From positions 28,379 to 92,378 of the forward strand of contig CAKPVW010000003.1 of the NCBI GenBank assembly GCA_934196075.1: a stretch of DNA of 64,000 nucleotides. The letters run 5' to 3'. Below the pieces are notes generated by a model. It saw nothing but the letters and a program-made list of their open reading frames with translations. It did not search any database and had not been told where the DNA came from. Source of the stretch: an uncultured Anaerovibrio sp. (GTDB taxonomy: Bacteria > Bacillota > Negativicutes > Selenomonadales > Selenomonadaceae). Both the position numbers and the translations under genes were made by a program. Positions 54,398-63,014 of this stretch are shown here, one piece after another; the first letter of the stretch is position 1, and each line of letters starts with the position of its first letter.

Positions 54398-55453
54398 ATG
54401 GAGGCTTATGTACTTTTAATTTTTATAGTAACAGTTGTTATATTGTTGCAAGAAAATACTAAATGGTTGAATGTGAAATGGGCAGGCGGGGCATGCAATA
54501 TATCATATCTTATTCTGTACATGGTGTTTGTACTTTTCTATAGTGTTAGAGAAGGTATAGGTTATGACTATGGTATGTATAGAGGTAGCATTAGCGGAGG
54601 TTACGCTTATGATGTTTATGCACCAAATGGAGAAATTATATCTGCGAGTCTAATGGATTTTGCTTCATACTGCGAGAATTACCATATTTATTTTGCATTA
54701 GTAGCAGCGATATCATTTTTTCTAATTATTAGATCATTGCATGATAATTTTGCACGTGAAAAGGTATGGATTTGGGGAATATTGGTTTTTATGGCTCTGC
54801 CTATTGGTTTCATGGAGTCATTGTCAATACAGCGTCAATTTTTAGCTATGTCAGTATTGATGTATGGTATTAAGTATATTTTTAAGGGATGTCTGTATAA
54901 GTATTTGCTAACAGTAATAATTGCAACGATGTGTCATGTTTCAAGTGCCATTTTTATTATATTGTATGCGGTTAGATTTTTAAAAATAAAAACTACCTTG
55001 ATCATTGGAGTTTTATTAATTATAGTAACTAATTTTGTATTAAAATTGCTAGCAGATTATTTTATACAGCTACAAGTATATTTGCAGCTGATGAATGCGG
55101 ATTCAGCAGGCGGCTGGGGACAATATATTTTTTATATGCTTATGTTATGTATGGCTGCATTTTTTAGAAGATATGTTAGAGGTGCTGAGTATGATATTAA
55201 ATTAAAAATATATATTTTTGGCATAGTAGCTATACGAATGTTTGCAAATATAGACCTTAAGGTAGCATTTCGTTTGGGAGGTGTTGCTTTATATATCCTT
55301 ATGTTAATCATTCCGGATTGTATTACGCGCTTTAAATCATCGCAGAGAATATTAATTAAGTTTATTGTATATGCAGTATTAGTGGGGATGTTTATATATA
55401 ATTTGCATATTTCTTCTGGTGACTATTATGTACCATTCAAAACTTGGTTGTAG
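54398..55453 (+). CDS. EpsG-like polysaccharide polymerase
   Basis: A 351-residue integral membrane protein with about ten transmembrane helices and the EpsG-type N-terminal segment (VREGIGYDYGMYR). It is the likely repeat-unit polymerase (Wzy role). GGTGGAG serves ATG 54398. AT-rich like its neighbours. No flippase (Wzx) was seen within the window; it may lie downstream. Confidence 0.87.
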   Translation: MEAYVLLIFIVTVVILLQENTKWLNVKWAGGACNISYLILYMVFVLFYSVREGIGYDYGMYRGSISGGYAYDVYAPNGEIISASLMDFASYCENYHIYFALVAAISFFLIIRSLHDNFAREKVWIWGILVFMALPIGFMESLSIQRQFLAMSVLMYGIKYIFKGCLYKYLLTVIIATMCHVSSAIFIILYAVRFLKIKTTLIIGVLLIIVTNFVLKLLADYFIQLQVYLQLMNADSAGGWGQYIFYMLMLCMAAFFRRYVRGAEYDIKLKIYIFGIVAIRMFANIDLKVAFRLGGVALYILMLIIPDCITRFKSSQRILIKFIVYAVLVGMFIYNLHISSGDYYVPFKTWL

Positions 55454-55487
55454 AAGATATTGCAGGATTATTTAGGGAGGCATGTAT

Positions 55488-56600
55488 GTGATTAAAGAGA
55501 TATATGTAAATGGTAGATTTTTAGAAAATGAATTAACTGGAGTGGGAGAGTACTCTTTAAATATGCTTAGAGAAATGGATGTTCTTTTGGCAACAGACGA
55601 ATTCCAAGATGTTTCTATGACTTTATTGCACCCAAATAAAATAAAAGAGAATATAACATTTGATAATATTAAGGTTGTTAGGCTGGGTAGGGTTGCAAGA
55701 TATATTTGGGAGCAGTTATATCTACCCTGGAAAATAAAAAATAAATACCTTCTAAACTTACATTCAGTGGCACCTATATTAAAAAATAAACAGATTGTAG
55801 TCCTTCATGATGCGAAGATGGCAGATAAGAAAGCATCAGATTCATATACTTTACAGAGATATTTTTTGTGGTTGTTAGGAATAGTGCTAGGAAAGCGATT
55901 AAGGAAAATAATAACAGTTTCGGAGTTTTCAAAAAAACAACTAAATCAAAAATATAAAATTCCCAAAGAAAAGATTGAAGTTATAAGTCAAGGTTGTGAA
56001 CATATTTTGAAGTATTGTGAGGATAATACTATTTTTCAAAGGAATGGCATATCAAAACAGTGTTACGTATTAGCAGTGGGAGGAGGCTCTGCTAAAAATA
56101 ACATTTATACTGCTAGAGCAATTGAAAAATATAATTATGGCAGAAAAGAAAAAATTCACATGATACTAGTAGGTAGTATTCCGGAGGTTGTAAGGAGTGA
56201 ATTAAAACGCTTTTCAAATGTTAATTTAGTGGGAAGGGTTACATATGAGGAGCTTGTTTCGTTGTATAAAAATGCTATTTGTTTGGCTTTTCCATCAATT
56301 TCAGAAGGATTCGGTATGCCACCAATAGAGGCAATGACACTTGGCTGTCCTGTTATAGCAAGTACTGTTGATTCAATTCCAGAAGTATGTTTTGATGGAG
56401 CGCTGTACTGTGATATATCTCGAATAGATTCCTTTAATGAAAAACTAGAAATGTTATTAAAAAATTCAGAATTGAGACAAATGCAAATTGAAAAAGGGTA
56501 TAAAAATATAAAACGTTTTTCTTGGAAGGATAATGCAAAAAAATTACTCATAGAGGTTATTAGAGATTATGAAAAGTGCAATAGCAATAGTAATTGTTGA
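55488..56600 (+). CDS. glycosyltransferase family 4 (mannosyltransferase-like)
   Basis: A 370-residue GT-B enzyme with LTGVGEYSLNML near the start, VSEFSKKQL, and a complete EX7E motif (EGFGMPPIEAM). Close in layout to WbaZ/MtfB-type mannosyltransferases, though the sugar is uncertain. AGGGAGG at 55474-55480 best serves GTG 55488; ATG 55482 is too close to it. Overlaps the next gene by 32 bases. Confidence 0.88.
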   Translation: MIKEIYVNGRFLENELTGVGEYSLNMLREMDVLLATDEFQDVSMTLLHPNKIKENITFDNIKVVRLGRVARYIWEQLYLPWKIKNKYLLNLHSVAPILKNKQIVVLHDAKMADKKASDSYTLQRYFLWLLGIVLGKRLRKIITVSEFSKKQLNQKYKIPKEKIEVISQGCEHILKYCEDNTIFQRNGISKQCYVLAVGGGSAKNNIYTARAIEKYNYGRKEKIHMILVGSIPEVVRSELKRFSNVNLVGRVTYEELVSLYKNAICLAFPSISEGFGMPPIEAMTLGCPVIASTVDSIPEVCFDGALYCDISRIDSFNEKLEMLLKNSELRQMQIEKGYKNIKRFSWKDNAKKLLIEVIRDYEKCNSNSNC

Positions 56601-57522
56601 TTATGGTTCATTAAAAGAAAGCATTAAATATGCTAACCACATAGATAGCAAAGTAAAAGAAAATACTAAAATCATTATAGTGGATGTATTTGAGCATTAT
56701 AGAAATATAGAAAATCTATGTGATATTTATGATTATGTAGATTTTTGTGGAAATAAAATTAAAGTAGAAAAATTGGTTGATTGTACGACGGATATATTCA
56801 TTGTTAGATTGAATGTAAATGTAGGATTTGCAAGAGGAAATAATATAGGCTTCAGATTTAGTGTAGATAAATTAAAAGCACAGTATGTTATTTTTAGTAA
56901 TAATGATATAGAAATTCCAGAACAAATATATTTTTCGGAAATTGAGAAATATTTTTTGCTTAATGAAAAATGTTGTGTGTATGGACCAAAGATTATAGAT
57001 AATAGCGGTTATCCGCAAGGACCTTTTCAAAGAGGAAACTTTATAAATTATCTTTTCTTTATGGAAATTAATCGTACATTTAAAAATTTTTATAGAATTT
57101 TAAAGCGTAAAATAAATGGCAAGATAAATTATCCTGAAAGTGGTGATTATTTTACAGTACAGGGTTGTTTTATGATAACTAAAAGTAGCAGATTCGAAAG
57201 AATTGGTCTTTTTGATGAAAATACATTTCTATATAGAGAGGAAGAGATTTTAGGAGAACGAATGAGATGTAAACATTTATTGTGTCACTATGATGCAAAT
57301 ATTGTTGTTATTCATAAAGAAGAAGGTACAATTTCAAAAGTTTTATTACCTATTAAAAGTAAAAAAATGTTGTTTGAATCAGCATGCTATTATTTTCATC
57401 AATATCGAAATGTAAATAAAATAGTAATAGACATTGCCAGATTAAATTTTAAGTATTTATATACTCCTTTTTATAACATAGCAGGAAGATTTTGGAAGAT
57501 TATAAAGCGATTATTGGTATGA
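56569..57522 (+). CDS. glycosyltransferase family 2 (rhamnosyltransferase-like)
   Basis: A 317-residue GT-A enzyme with NVNVGFARGNNIGFRF and a DxD-like NND (FSNNDIEIP), typical of WbbL-type GT2 rhamnosyltransferases. Membrane-associated C-terminus. Strongly AT-rich. Sugar specificity not determinable. Confidence 0.85.
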   Translation: MKSAIAIVIVDYGSLKESIKYANHIDSKVKENTKIIIVDVFEHYRNIENLCDIYDYVDFCGNKIKVEKLVDCTTDIFIVRLNVNVGFARGNNIGFRFSVDKLKAQYVIFSNNDIEIPEQIYFSEIEKYFLLNEKCCVYGPKIIDNSGYPQGPFQRGNFINYLFFMEINRTFKNFYRILKRKINGKINYPESGDYFTVQGCFMITKSSRFERIGLFDENTFLYREEEILGERMRCKHLLCHYDANIVVIHKEEGTISKVLLPIKSKKMLFESACYYFHQYRNVNKIVIDIARLNFKYLYTPFYNIAGRFWKIIKRLLV

Positions 57523-57532
57523 AGGAGTTTGT

Positions 57533-58522
57533 ATGAGCCAACAAAAAGTTTTTGAAAAAATAAGTGTAGTTGTTCCTGTATATAATGTAGAAAAATATTG
57601 TGAAGCAACCATAAAATCATTATTGAAGCAAAATTATCCTAATTATGAATTAATTTTGGTAGATGATGGTAGTAGTGATAATTCTGGGAAAATATGTGAT
57701 AAATATGCTGCAGATAATGTAATAGTAATTCATCAGGCAAATAAAGGTGTTAGTGCTGCAAGAAATGTCGGTATAGATATGGCAACTGGTACATACTTAG
57801 CTTTCGTGGATGGAGATGATATTGTAGACAAAGATTATATATATAGTCTTTATCAAGATTTAGTAAATGAAGATGCGGATTTGGCAGTGCAAATATACGT
57901 AAATTTATTTCCAGATGGTGAAAAAAATAGTGTTTTTGAACATTTGAATTGTGTTATGACATCTGAAAATTTTGTGGACTTTGAAATTATTCAAGGTAGA
58001 GATACTTCCTCCTGCGTAAAATTATTCCGAAAAGATGTTATAGAAAAAAATGCTATACGATTTGATACAGATATTTATAATCTTGAAGATACTCTGTTCT
58101 TATTTCAATATTGTCGACATATAAAAAAAGTGAAATATAATACAGTAGCTCATTATTATCGAACCATTAGGAATGATGGTGTTGTTTTTTCAAAGTTTAA
58201 TACAAAAAAGCTCACAGCTCTTCGAGCTTTAGACAAAATAGAAGATTTGTTGATGAATGGTAAAGTATGGAAACGTCAAGAAAAATTTATAAAAGGCATA
58301 AAAACTATAAAATTTCAACAAATATTGTATTTTATGGAAACTTCATATAGAGATATCCAGGATAAAAGTGTTTACAATGATTTAAAAAAAGAAGCAGGTG
58401 TTATGGTTAGCAGTGGGATGAAAAGAAGTTTACCATTTAAGCAGTTATTAAAATACTATCTATTAATCTTAGTTCCTAGTATGTATCTAAAGATAAAGCC
58501 TATTCTTAAGAAGGGATATTAA
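57533..58522 (+). CDS. glycosyltransferase family 2
   Basis: A 329-residue GT-A enzyme: VVPVYNVEKY, ILVDDGSSDNSG, KGVSAARNVG and the DxD region FVDGDDIVD. C-terminal ~100 residues are less conserved with a hydrophobic segment (YLLILVPSMYL). Starts 10 bases after the previous gene and is followed by the acyltransferase 2 bases later. Confidence 0.9.
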   Translation: MSQQKVFEKISVVVPVYNVEKYCEATIKSLLKQNYPNYELILVDDGSSDNSGKICDKYAADNVIVIHQANKGVSAARNVGIDMATGTYLAFVDGDDIVDKDYIYSLYQDLVNEDADLAVQIYVNLFPDGEKNSVFEHLNCVMTSENFVDFEIIQGRDTSSCVKLFRKDVIEKNAIRFDTDIYNLEDTLFLFQYCRHIKKVKYNTVAHYYRTIRNDGVVFSKFNTKKLTALRALDKIEDLLMNGKVWKRQEKFIKGIKTIKFQQILYFMETSYRDIQDKSVYNDLKKEAGVMVSSGMKRSLPFKQLLKYYLLILVPSMYLKIKPILKKGY

Positions 58523-58524
58523 TT

Positions 58525-59579
58525 ATGGGATTTGTAAATAGAAAGAGCAATTATGAGTTAATGAGAATTGTAGCCATGCTCATGATTATTATGGGACATT
58601 TTTGGGGTCAGAGTAATTATGCTGAGTTAGCTACAGGTTATAGTTACTATTTAGGTGGGACATTGTCACATGGCTCGCGAATTGCAGTAAATGTATTTTT
58701 ATTTATGGGAATATGGTTTATGTTAGAGGGTGAATTTAAGGCTAGTAGAATATTGAAGCTATACTTTAATGTTGCCGTTATTGCAAGTATTGCTAGTATA
58801 ACTGGATTTTATATTTCTGGGGGGTAGGATTAATATTATTTATACGTGGGTTCTTGCCAATATTGGGACATCCCCTTTGGTTTGCTGTAACTTACATGGC
58901 ATTACAAGCAGTTTCACCATGGCTGAAAAAAATTGTTGACGGTTTGCCCAGACACAGTTTAAAAAAATTATTATGGCTGTTGTTCCTTTTTATATCAGTA
59001 AAGGTAAGTTTGCAAAGCGTGATAGAGGATTATTGGTTGGATACATTTTCCTGGTTTTGCTTTTCCTATCTTTTGATAGGGTATTACAAGATGTATATGT
59101 TTGATAAATTGCAATATAGTCCAAATAAAATTTTGCTTTTAGGAATTGTTATTTATACCACATTAGTATGTATGACATTTTATGGTGGGATAATTGGTAA
59201 ATTTGCAAGTCTTTATTTAGGAGATTATAAGTCAGTACCAAATTTGATTATATCTTTGTCGTTGTTCTATTATTTTCAACATCTAGACATAGGGTATTCG
59301 AAAATAGTGAATTTTGTGGCATCGGGAGCATTTTCAGTATATATATTTCATCAGACACCAGCATTTATCCACGTATTATGGTTTGATATATTCAAATGTG
59401 AAAGAGGCTTTTATAGTATTGGACCTGTGAAATATATGTTATGTGTAACATTTTTGGTATATTTGATAGCACTGATATTAGATATTTTACGTAGAAAATA
59501 TGTAGAACCAATTATTATGAAATCTAAGCTATATCTTCATATCGAAAGAAAAATAAATGAATTTTATATGAATGTATGA
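58525..59579 (+). pseudogene. acyltransferase-3 family gene split by a frameshift at a G6 tract
   Basis: Two fragments of one membrane acyltransferase (OafA/WecH type). The first, 58525-58827, has the N-terminal motif YELMRIVAMLMIIMGHFWG and ends in TAG directly after a run of six G. The second, in the other frame to 59579, continues with LPILGHPLWFAVTYMALQ and the remaining helices. Adding one G (or deleting two) in the tract joins the frames exactly into about 351 codons, with no residues lost. Either phase-variably OFF, an inactivated gene, or a sequencing error. When intact it would O-acetylate the polysaccharide. Confidence 0.85.
58819..58824 (+). repeat. homopolymeric G6 tract at the acyltransferase frameshift
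   Basis: Six consecutive G lie immediately before the premature TAG at 58825-58827; seven would restore the reading frame. Confidence 0.9.
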
Positions 59580-59611
59580 GACTAAAAAGTCTTGTTTAGA
59601 GGAGAACAAAT

Positions 59612-60616
59612 ATGATTATTACTCAAACTCCATTTCGGATGTCATTTTTTGGTGGCGGAACAGATATGGAAGAATTTTTCATGGAACATGGTGGAGCGGT
59701 ACTTTCTTCCACATTTGATAAATATTGTTATGTAAATGTAAGACACTTGCCACGTTTTTTTGATTATTCTACAGAATTATCCTACGCCAAGACAGAACGG
59801 ATAACCAATCTAGATGATATTATGCATCCTGCAATTCGTAATGCCATGAAAATGTTGGATATGCATGAAATTCGATTGACTTATGAGGCTGATTTACCTG
59901 CTAGATCTGGATTGGGGACTTCTAGTTCGTTTGCAGTGGGTATGTTGAATGCTTTCTATGCACTTAAAGGAAAATATGTTGATAAAAAACGTTTAGCAGA
60001 TGAGGCGATTTATCTAGAGAGAGTGCTCTGTCAAGAGGCTGGTGGTTGGCAGGATCAGATTGCAGCTTCTTTTGGTGGATTTAACAGGATAAATTTTAAT
60101 GAAGATGGATATGAGGTTTTACCCATTATTATTTCACCTGAACGCAAAAGACAGCTTAATAGAAATCTAATGATGTTTTTCACGGGATTTACCAGATTTT
60201 CTTCAGATATTCAAAAGGCAAACAAAAAAGTCAAAGGAGATAAGACATCACAGTTGAAAGAAATGCTATCTCTAGTAGATGAGGCTGAGAAAATATTGGT
60301 AGACAAACACAAAGACTTGGATGATTTTGGTAGAATGTTGGATCATACATGGAAACTGAAACGTCAGACAGGTGCAGCCGTATCTACTAATAGTATAGAT
60401 GAATTATATAGCCAAGGAATATCAGCTGGTGCTTTAGGTGGAAAGCTATTGGGGGCAGGTGGTGGAGGTTTTCTAGTGTTCTATGTGACACCAGATAGAC
60501 AGCATACTGTAAGCAAAGCAATGGAAGGATTACTGCATATTCCATTTAAATTTGAAGATGGTGGTACACGAGTAATACATTATTCGCCAGAAGATTATAT
60601 ACCGAAGGATGAGTAA
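59612..60616 (+). CDS. hddA: D-glycero-alpha-D-manno-heptose 7-phosphate kinase (HddA-like)
   Basis: A 334-residue GHMP kinase with the N-terminal PFRMSFFGGGTD, motif 2 RSGLGTSSSFAVG and motif 3 KLLGAGGGGFLVF. These match HddA, which phosphorylates heptose 7-phosphate at C1 in GDP-heptose synthesis. The next gene supplies later steps. AGAGGAG precedes ATG 59612. Base composition returns toward the genome norm here. Confidence 0.88.
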   Translation: MIITQTPFRMSFFGGGTDMEEFFMEHGGAVLSSTFDKYCYVNVRHLPRFFDYSTELSYAKTERITNLDDIMHPAIRNAMKMLDMHEIRLTYEADLPARSGLGTSSSFAVGMLNAFYALKGKYVDKKRLADEAIYLERVLCQEAGGWQDQIAASFGGFNRINFNEDGYEVLPIIISPERKRQLNRNLMMFFTGFTRFSSDIQKANKKVKGDKTSQLKEMLSLVDEAEKILVDKHKDLDDFGRMLDHTWKLKRQTGAAVSTNSIDELYSQGISAGALGGKLLGAGGGGFLVFYVTPDRQHTVSKAMEGLLHIPFKFEDGGTRVIHYSPEDYIPKDE

Positions 60617-60617
60617 A

Positions 60618-61952
60618 ATGAAAACAGTAATTATGGCAGGTGGGCGTGGTACTCGTATTGCTTCTGTAGCAAAGGATATCCCAAAGCCAATGATAAAAAT
60701 AGATGGTATTCCTGTATTAGAGAGGGAGCTTGAATGCCTGAGGAGACAGGGCTTTGATGATATCATAATTACAGTCAGCCATCTAGGCAATATTATTATG
60801 GATTATTTTGGGGATGGCTCAGGAAAATCCCCTGTTACTAATAAACCATTTGGAGTACATATTGAATATTATGTAGAGAACAATCCTTTAGGGAATGCGG
60901 GAGCACTATTTAAATTAAAGGATAAATTGCAAAATGATTTTTTATTATTAAATGCGGATGCAGTTTTTGATGTTGATTTTAACAGATTTGTTGAATTTCA
61001 TAGGAAACACAAGGGATTAGTAACACTTTTTACACATCCTAATAGCCATCCTTATGATAGTGGTTTAATTATTGCTAATAAAGAAGGTATTGTGGAAAAA
61101 TGGATTACCAAGGAAGATGTACATCCTAGATATTATAAAAATCGAGTTAATGCAGGACTTCATGTAATTAATCCACAGGTATTGGAATTATCAGGTATTA
61201 TTGCCGATGAAATAGGGAAGATAGACGAAGATGGAAATTATATAAAAGTTGATTTAGATAGACAGCTTTTAAAACCATTGGCAGCAGATGGCAAAATATT
61301 TTGTTATGATAGTCCGGAATATGTTAAGGATATGGGGACTCCAGATAGATATTATTCTGTTTGTGAAGATTATGTATCAGGTAGAGTAGAGGCAAAAAAC
61401 CTGCAGAACAAGCAGAAAGCAATATTTCTGGATAGAGATGGTACTCTAAACAAATATGTAGGGTTTCTTAATAATATCGAGGATTTAGATCTTATACATG
61501 GAGTAGCGGAGGCTGTAGCTAAGATTAATAGATCTAGTTATTTGGCCATATTGGTGACTAATCAGCCAGTCGTTGCTAGAGGTGAAGTATCTATTGATGA
61601 GTTGGAGGAAATTCACAACAAATTAGAAACTCTTTTGGGCAAGGAAGGTGCATATTTGGATGGAATTTATTATTGCCCGCATCATCCTCACAGAGGATAT
61701 AAAGGAGAACGTCCAGAGTTTAAGATAGATTGTGAATGTAGAAAGCCAAAACCAGGTATGTTGTTGAAGGCAGCTGAAGATTTTAATATAGATATGAGCG
61801 CTTCTTGGATGGTTGGAGACAGTCGAAATGATGTGTTGGCAGGGATTAATGCGGGGTGTAATACTGCCTTGATAGGAAATAGCAATGAAAATTACGGACA
61901 GACAACAAGTGTTAAATCGTTGCTGGATTTTGTAAATGAAGCTATTAGATAA
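60618..61952 (+). CDS. fused heptose-1-P guanylyltransferase (HddC) and heptose-bisphosphate phosphatase (GmhB)
   Basis: A 444-residue two-domain protein. Residues ~1-240 are a nucleotidyltransferase (VIMAGGRGTRI, NPLGNAGALF, LNADAVFD, MGTPDRY). Residues ~260-444 are a HAD-IIIA phosphatase (IFLDRDGTLN, VTNQPVVARGE, zinc loop CPHHPHRG...CECRKPKPG, VGDSRNDV). Together with HddA these cover the 7-phosphate/1-phosphate handling and GDP transfer of GDP-D-glycero-D-manno-heptose synthesis; GmhA was not seen. AAGGA at 60605-60609 favours ATG 60618 over ATG 60609, which overlaps hddA. Confidence 0.88.
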   Translation: MKTVIMAGGRGTRIASVAKDIPKPMIKIDGIPVLERELECLRRQGFDDIIITVSHLGNIIMDYFGDGSGKSPVTNKPFGVHIEYYVENNPLGNAGALFKLKDKLQNDFLLLNADAVFDVDFNRFVEFHRKHKGLVTLFTHPNSHPYDSGLIIANKEGIVEKWITKEDVHPRYYKNRVNAGLHVINPQVLELSGIIADEIGKIDEDGNYIKVDLDRQLLKPLAADGKIFCYDSPEYVKDMGTPDRYYSVCEDYVSGRVEAKNLQNKQKAIFLDRDGTLNKYVGFLNNIEDLDLIHGVAEAVAKINRSSYLAILVTNQPVVARGEVSIDELEEIHNKLETLLGKEGAYLDGIYYCPHHPHRGYKGERPEFKIDCECRKPKPGMLLKAAEDFNIDMSASWMVGDSRNDVLAGINAGCNTALIGNSNENYGQTTSVKSLLDFVNEAIR

Positions 61953-62089
61953 AGTTGATTTGGTTGTCAAAATAAATGTAGAATAACCAAACTGAGTTAA
62001 GGTGTTATCTGGTACTGATGTTATTTAAGCTGTCAACTTGTCAAGGATATATTACTTACAAAGGCAATGCAGAAGGAGGGATGGGGAAT

Positions 62090-62656
62090 ATGGTCTCAGG
62101 AAAAATCAAACAATTAATTATAGAAAATGGTGTGAAAAAAATTTGTCTATGTGTAGTAGGTGGAATCTTATTTTTCGGAAGTATAGTATATGAATACGCA
62201 GCAAATAACCCGGATATTCCAGAGAATGCAAAGCGTATAGCGAATCCACCAACTTCTAAGGAAGAGGATTTGAATGAAGTGTCTAATAAGCTAGCTAAGA
62301 TTGTAGAAGATATACAAGATCTGAAAAATATGGTAGAAGCAAGAAAAATTACTAATGTAAAAGAAATAAGAGTAGGCATAAATAATGTTGAATTATCTCA
62401 ATGGAGAATATCTGTTGTCAAAAATAATTCAATGAGTTTGAAAGAAAATGATCAAGTGCTGATTATTAATAAAGCATTGGCTTCAAAACCATCTGCAGTA
62501 TTTACGGTAAGTTTTGTTAGTCCTTTTGAGATACGTGAATCTCAAAGTCCAGAAGTCTATATAAATCAAGATGCAGCAGATTTCTTTGGGATAGATAATG
62601 CAGGCACTATAGGTGTGTTTTCATTGAGCTTTCAAAAAATAGAGCAATTTCATTAG
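62090..62656 (+). CDS. hypothetical membrane protein
   Basis: A 188-residue protein with one N-terminal transmembrane helix (KICLCVVGGILFFGSIVYEY), a coiled-coil stretch (EVSNKLAKIVEDIQDLKNMVEA) and a C-terminal beta-rich part. No family recognised. AAGGAGGG at 62073-62080 supports ATG 62090. Location inside the polysaccharide locus hints at an envelope role, no more. Confidence 0.7.
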   Translation: MVSGKIKQLIIENGVKKICLCVVGGILFFGSIVYEYAANNPDIPENAKRIANPPTSKEEDLNEVSNKLAKIVEDIQDLKNMVEARKITNVKEIRVGINNVELSQWRISVVKNNSMSLKENDQVLIINKALASKPSAVFTVSFVSPFEIRESQSPEVYINQDAADFFGIDNAGTIGVFSLSFQKIEQFH

Positions 62657-63014
62657 AATATGTGATTATTACTGGAATTATATGTTTGTATCTAAGGACT
62701 TTGGATGATTTCTAGAAAATTTTCCATATTATGTAATTGGTTATAATGTAATGGTGCATCAGAATATGTAAAGATATATATTCTGTTTGTGTTATGCATG
62801 TGTTTACAGAATGTAATTAGTGTTATATAGACATCTGTTTTTGCTAGTATTCTGACTATAGATGAATAATTTTTACACAATTGAATATGTATGTAATTTT
62901 GATGGCAACCTTTCATTGAAAGAAGGCTATATGATATAGGCTTTTTATCGTTAAGGCTATTTGCTTCAAGGTATAGTTGCTGAATATTGATATGATTGTA
63001 ATGGAGAGTATATT
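62657..63014 (+). other. AT-rich gap without a recognised gene
   Basis: 358 bases with no credible reading frame, tRNA or terminator hairpin. It may hold the promoter of the pyruvyltransferase gene, but no good -35/-10 pair was found. Confidence 0.5.
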
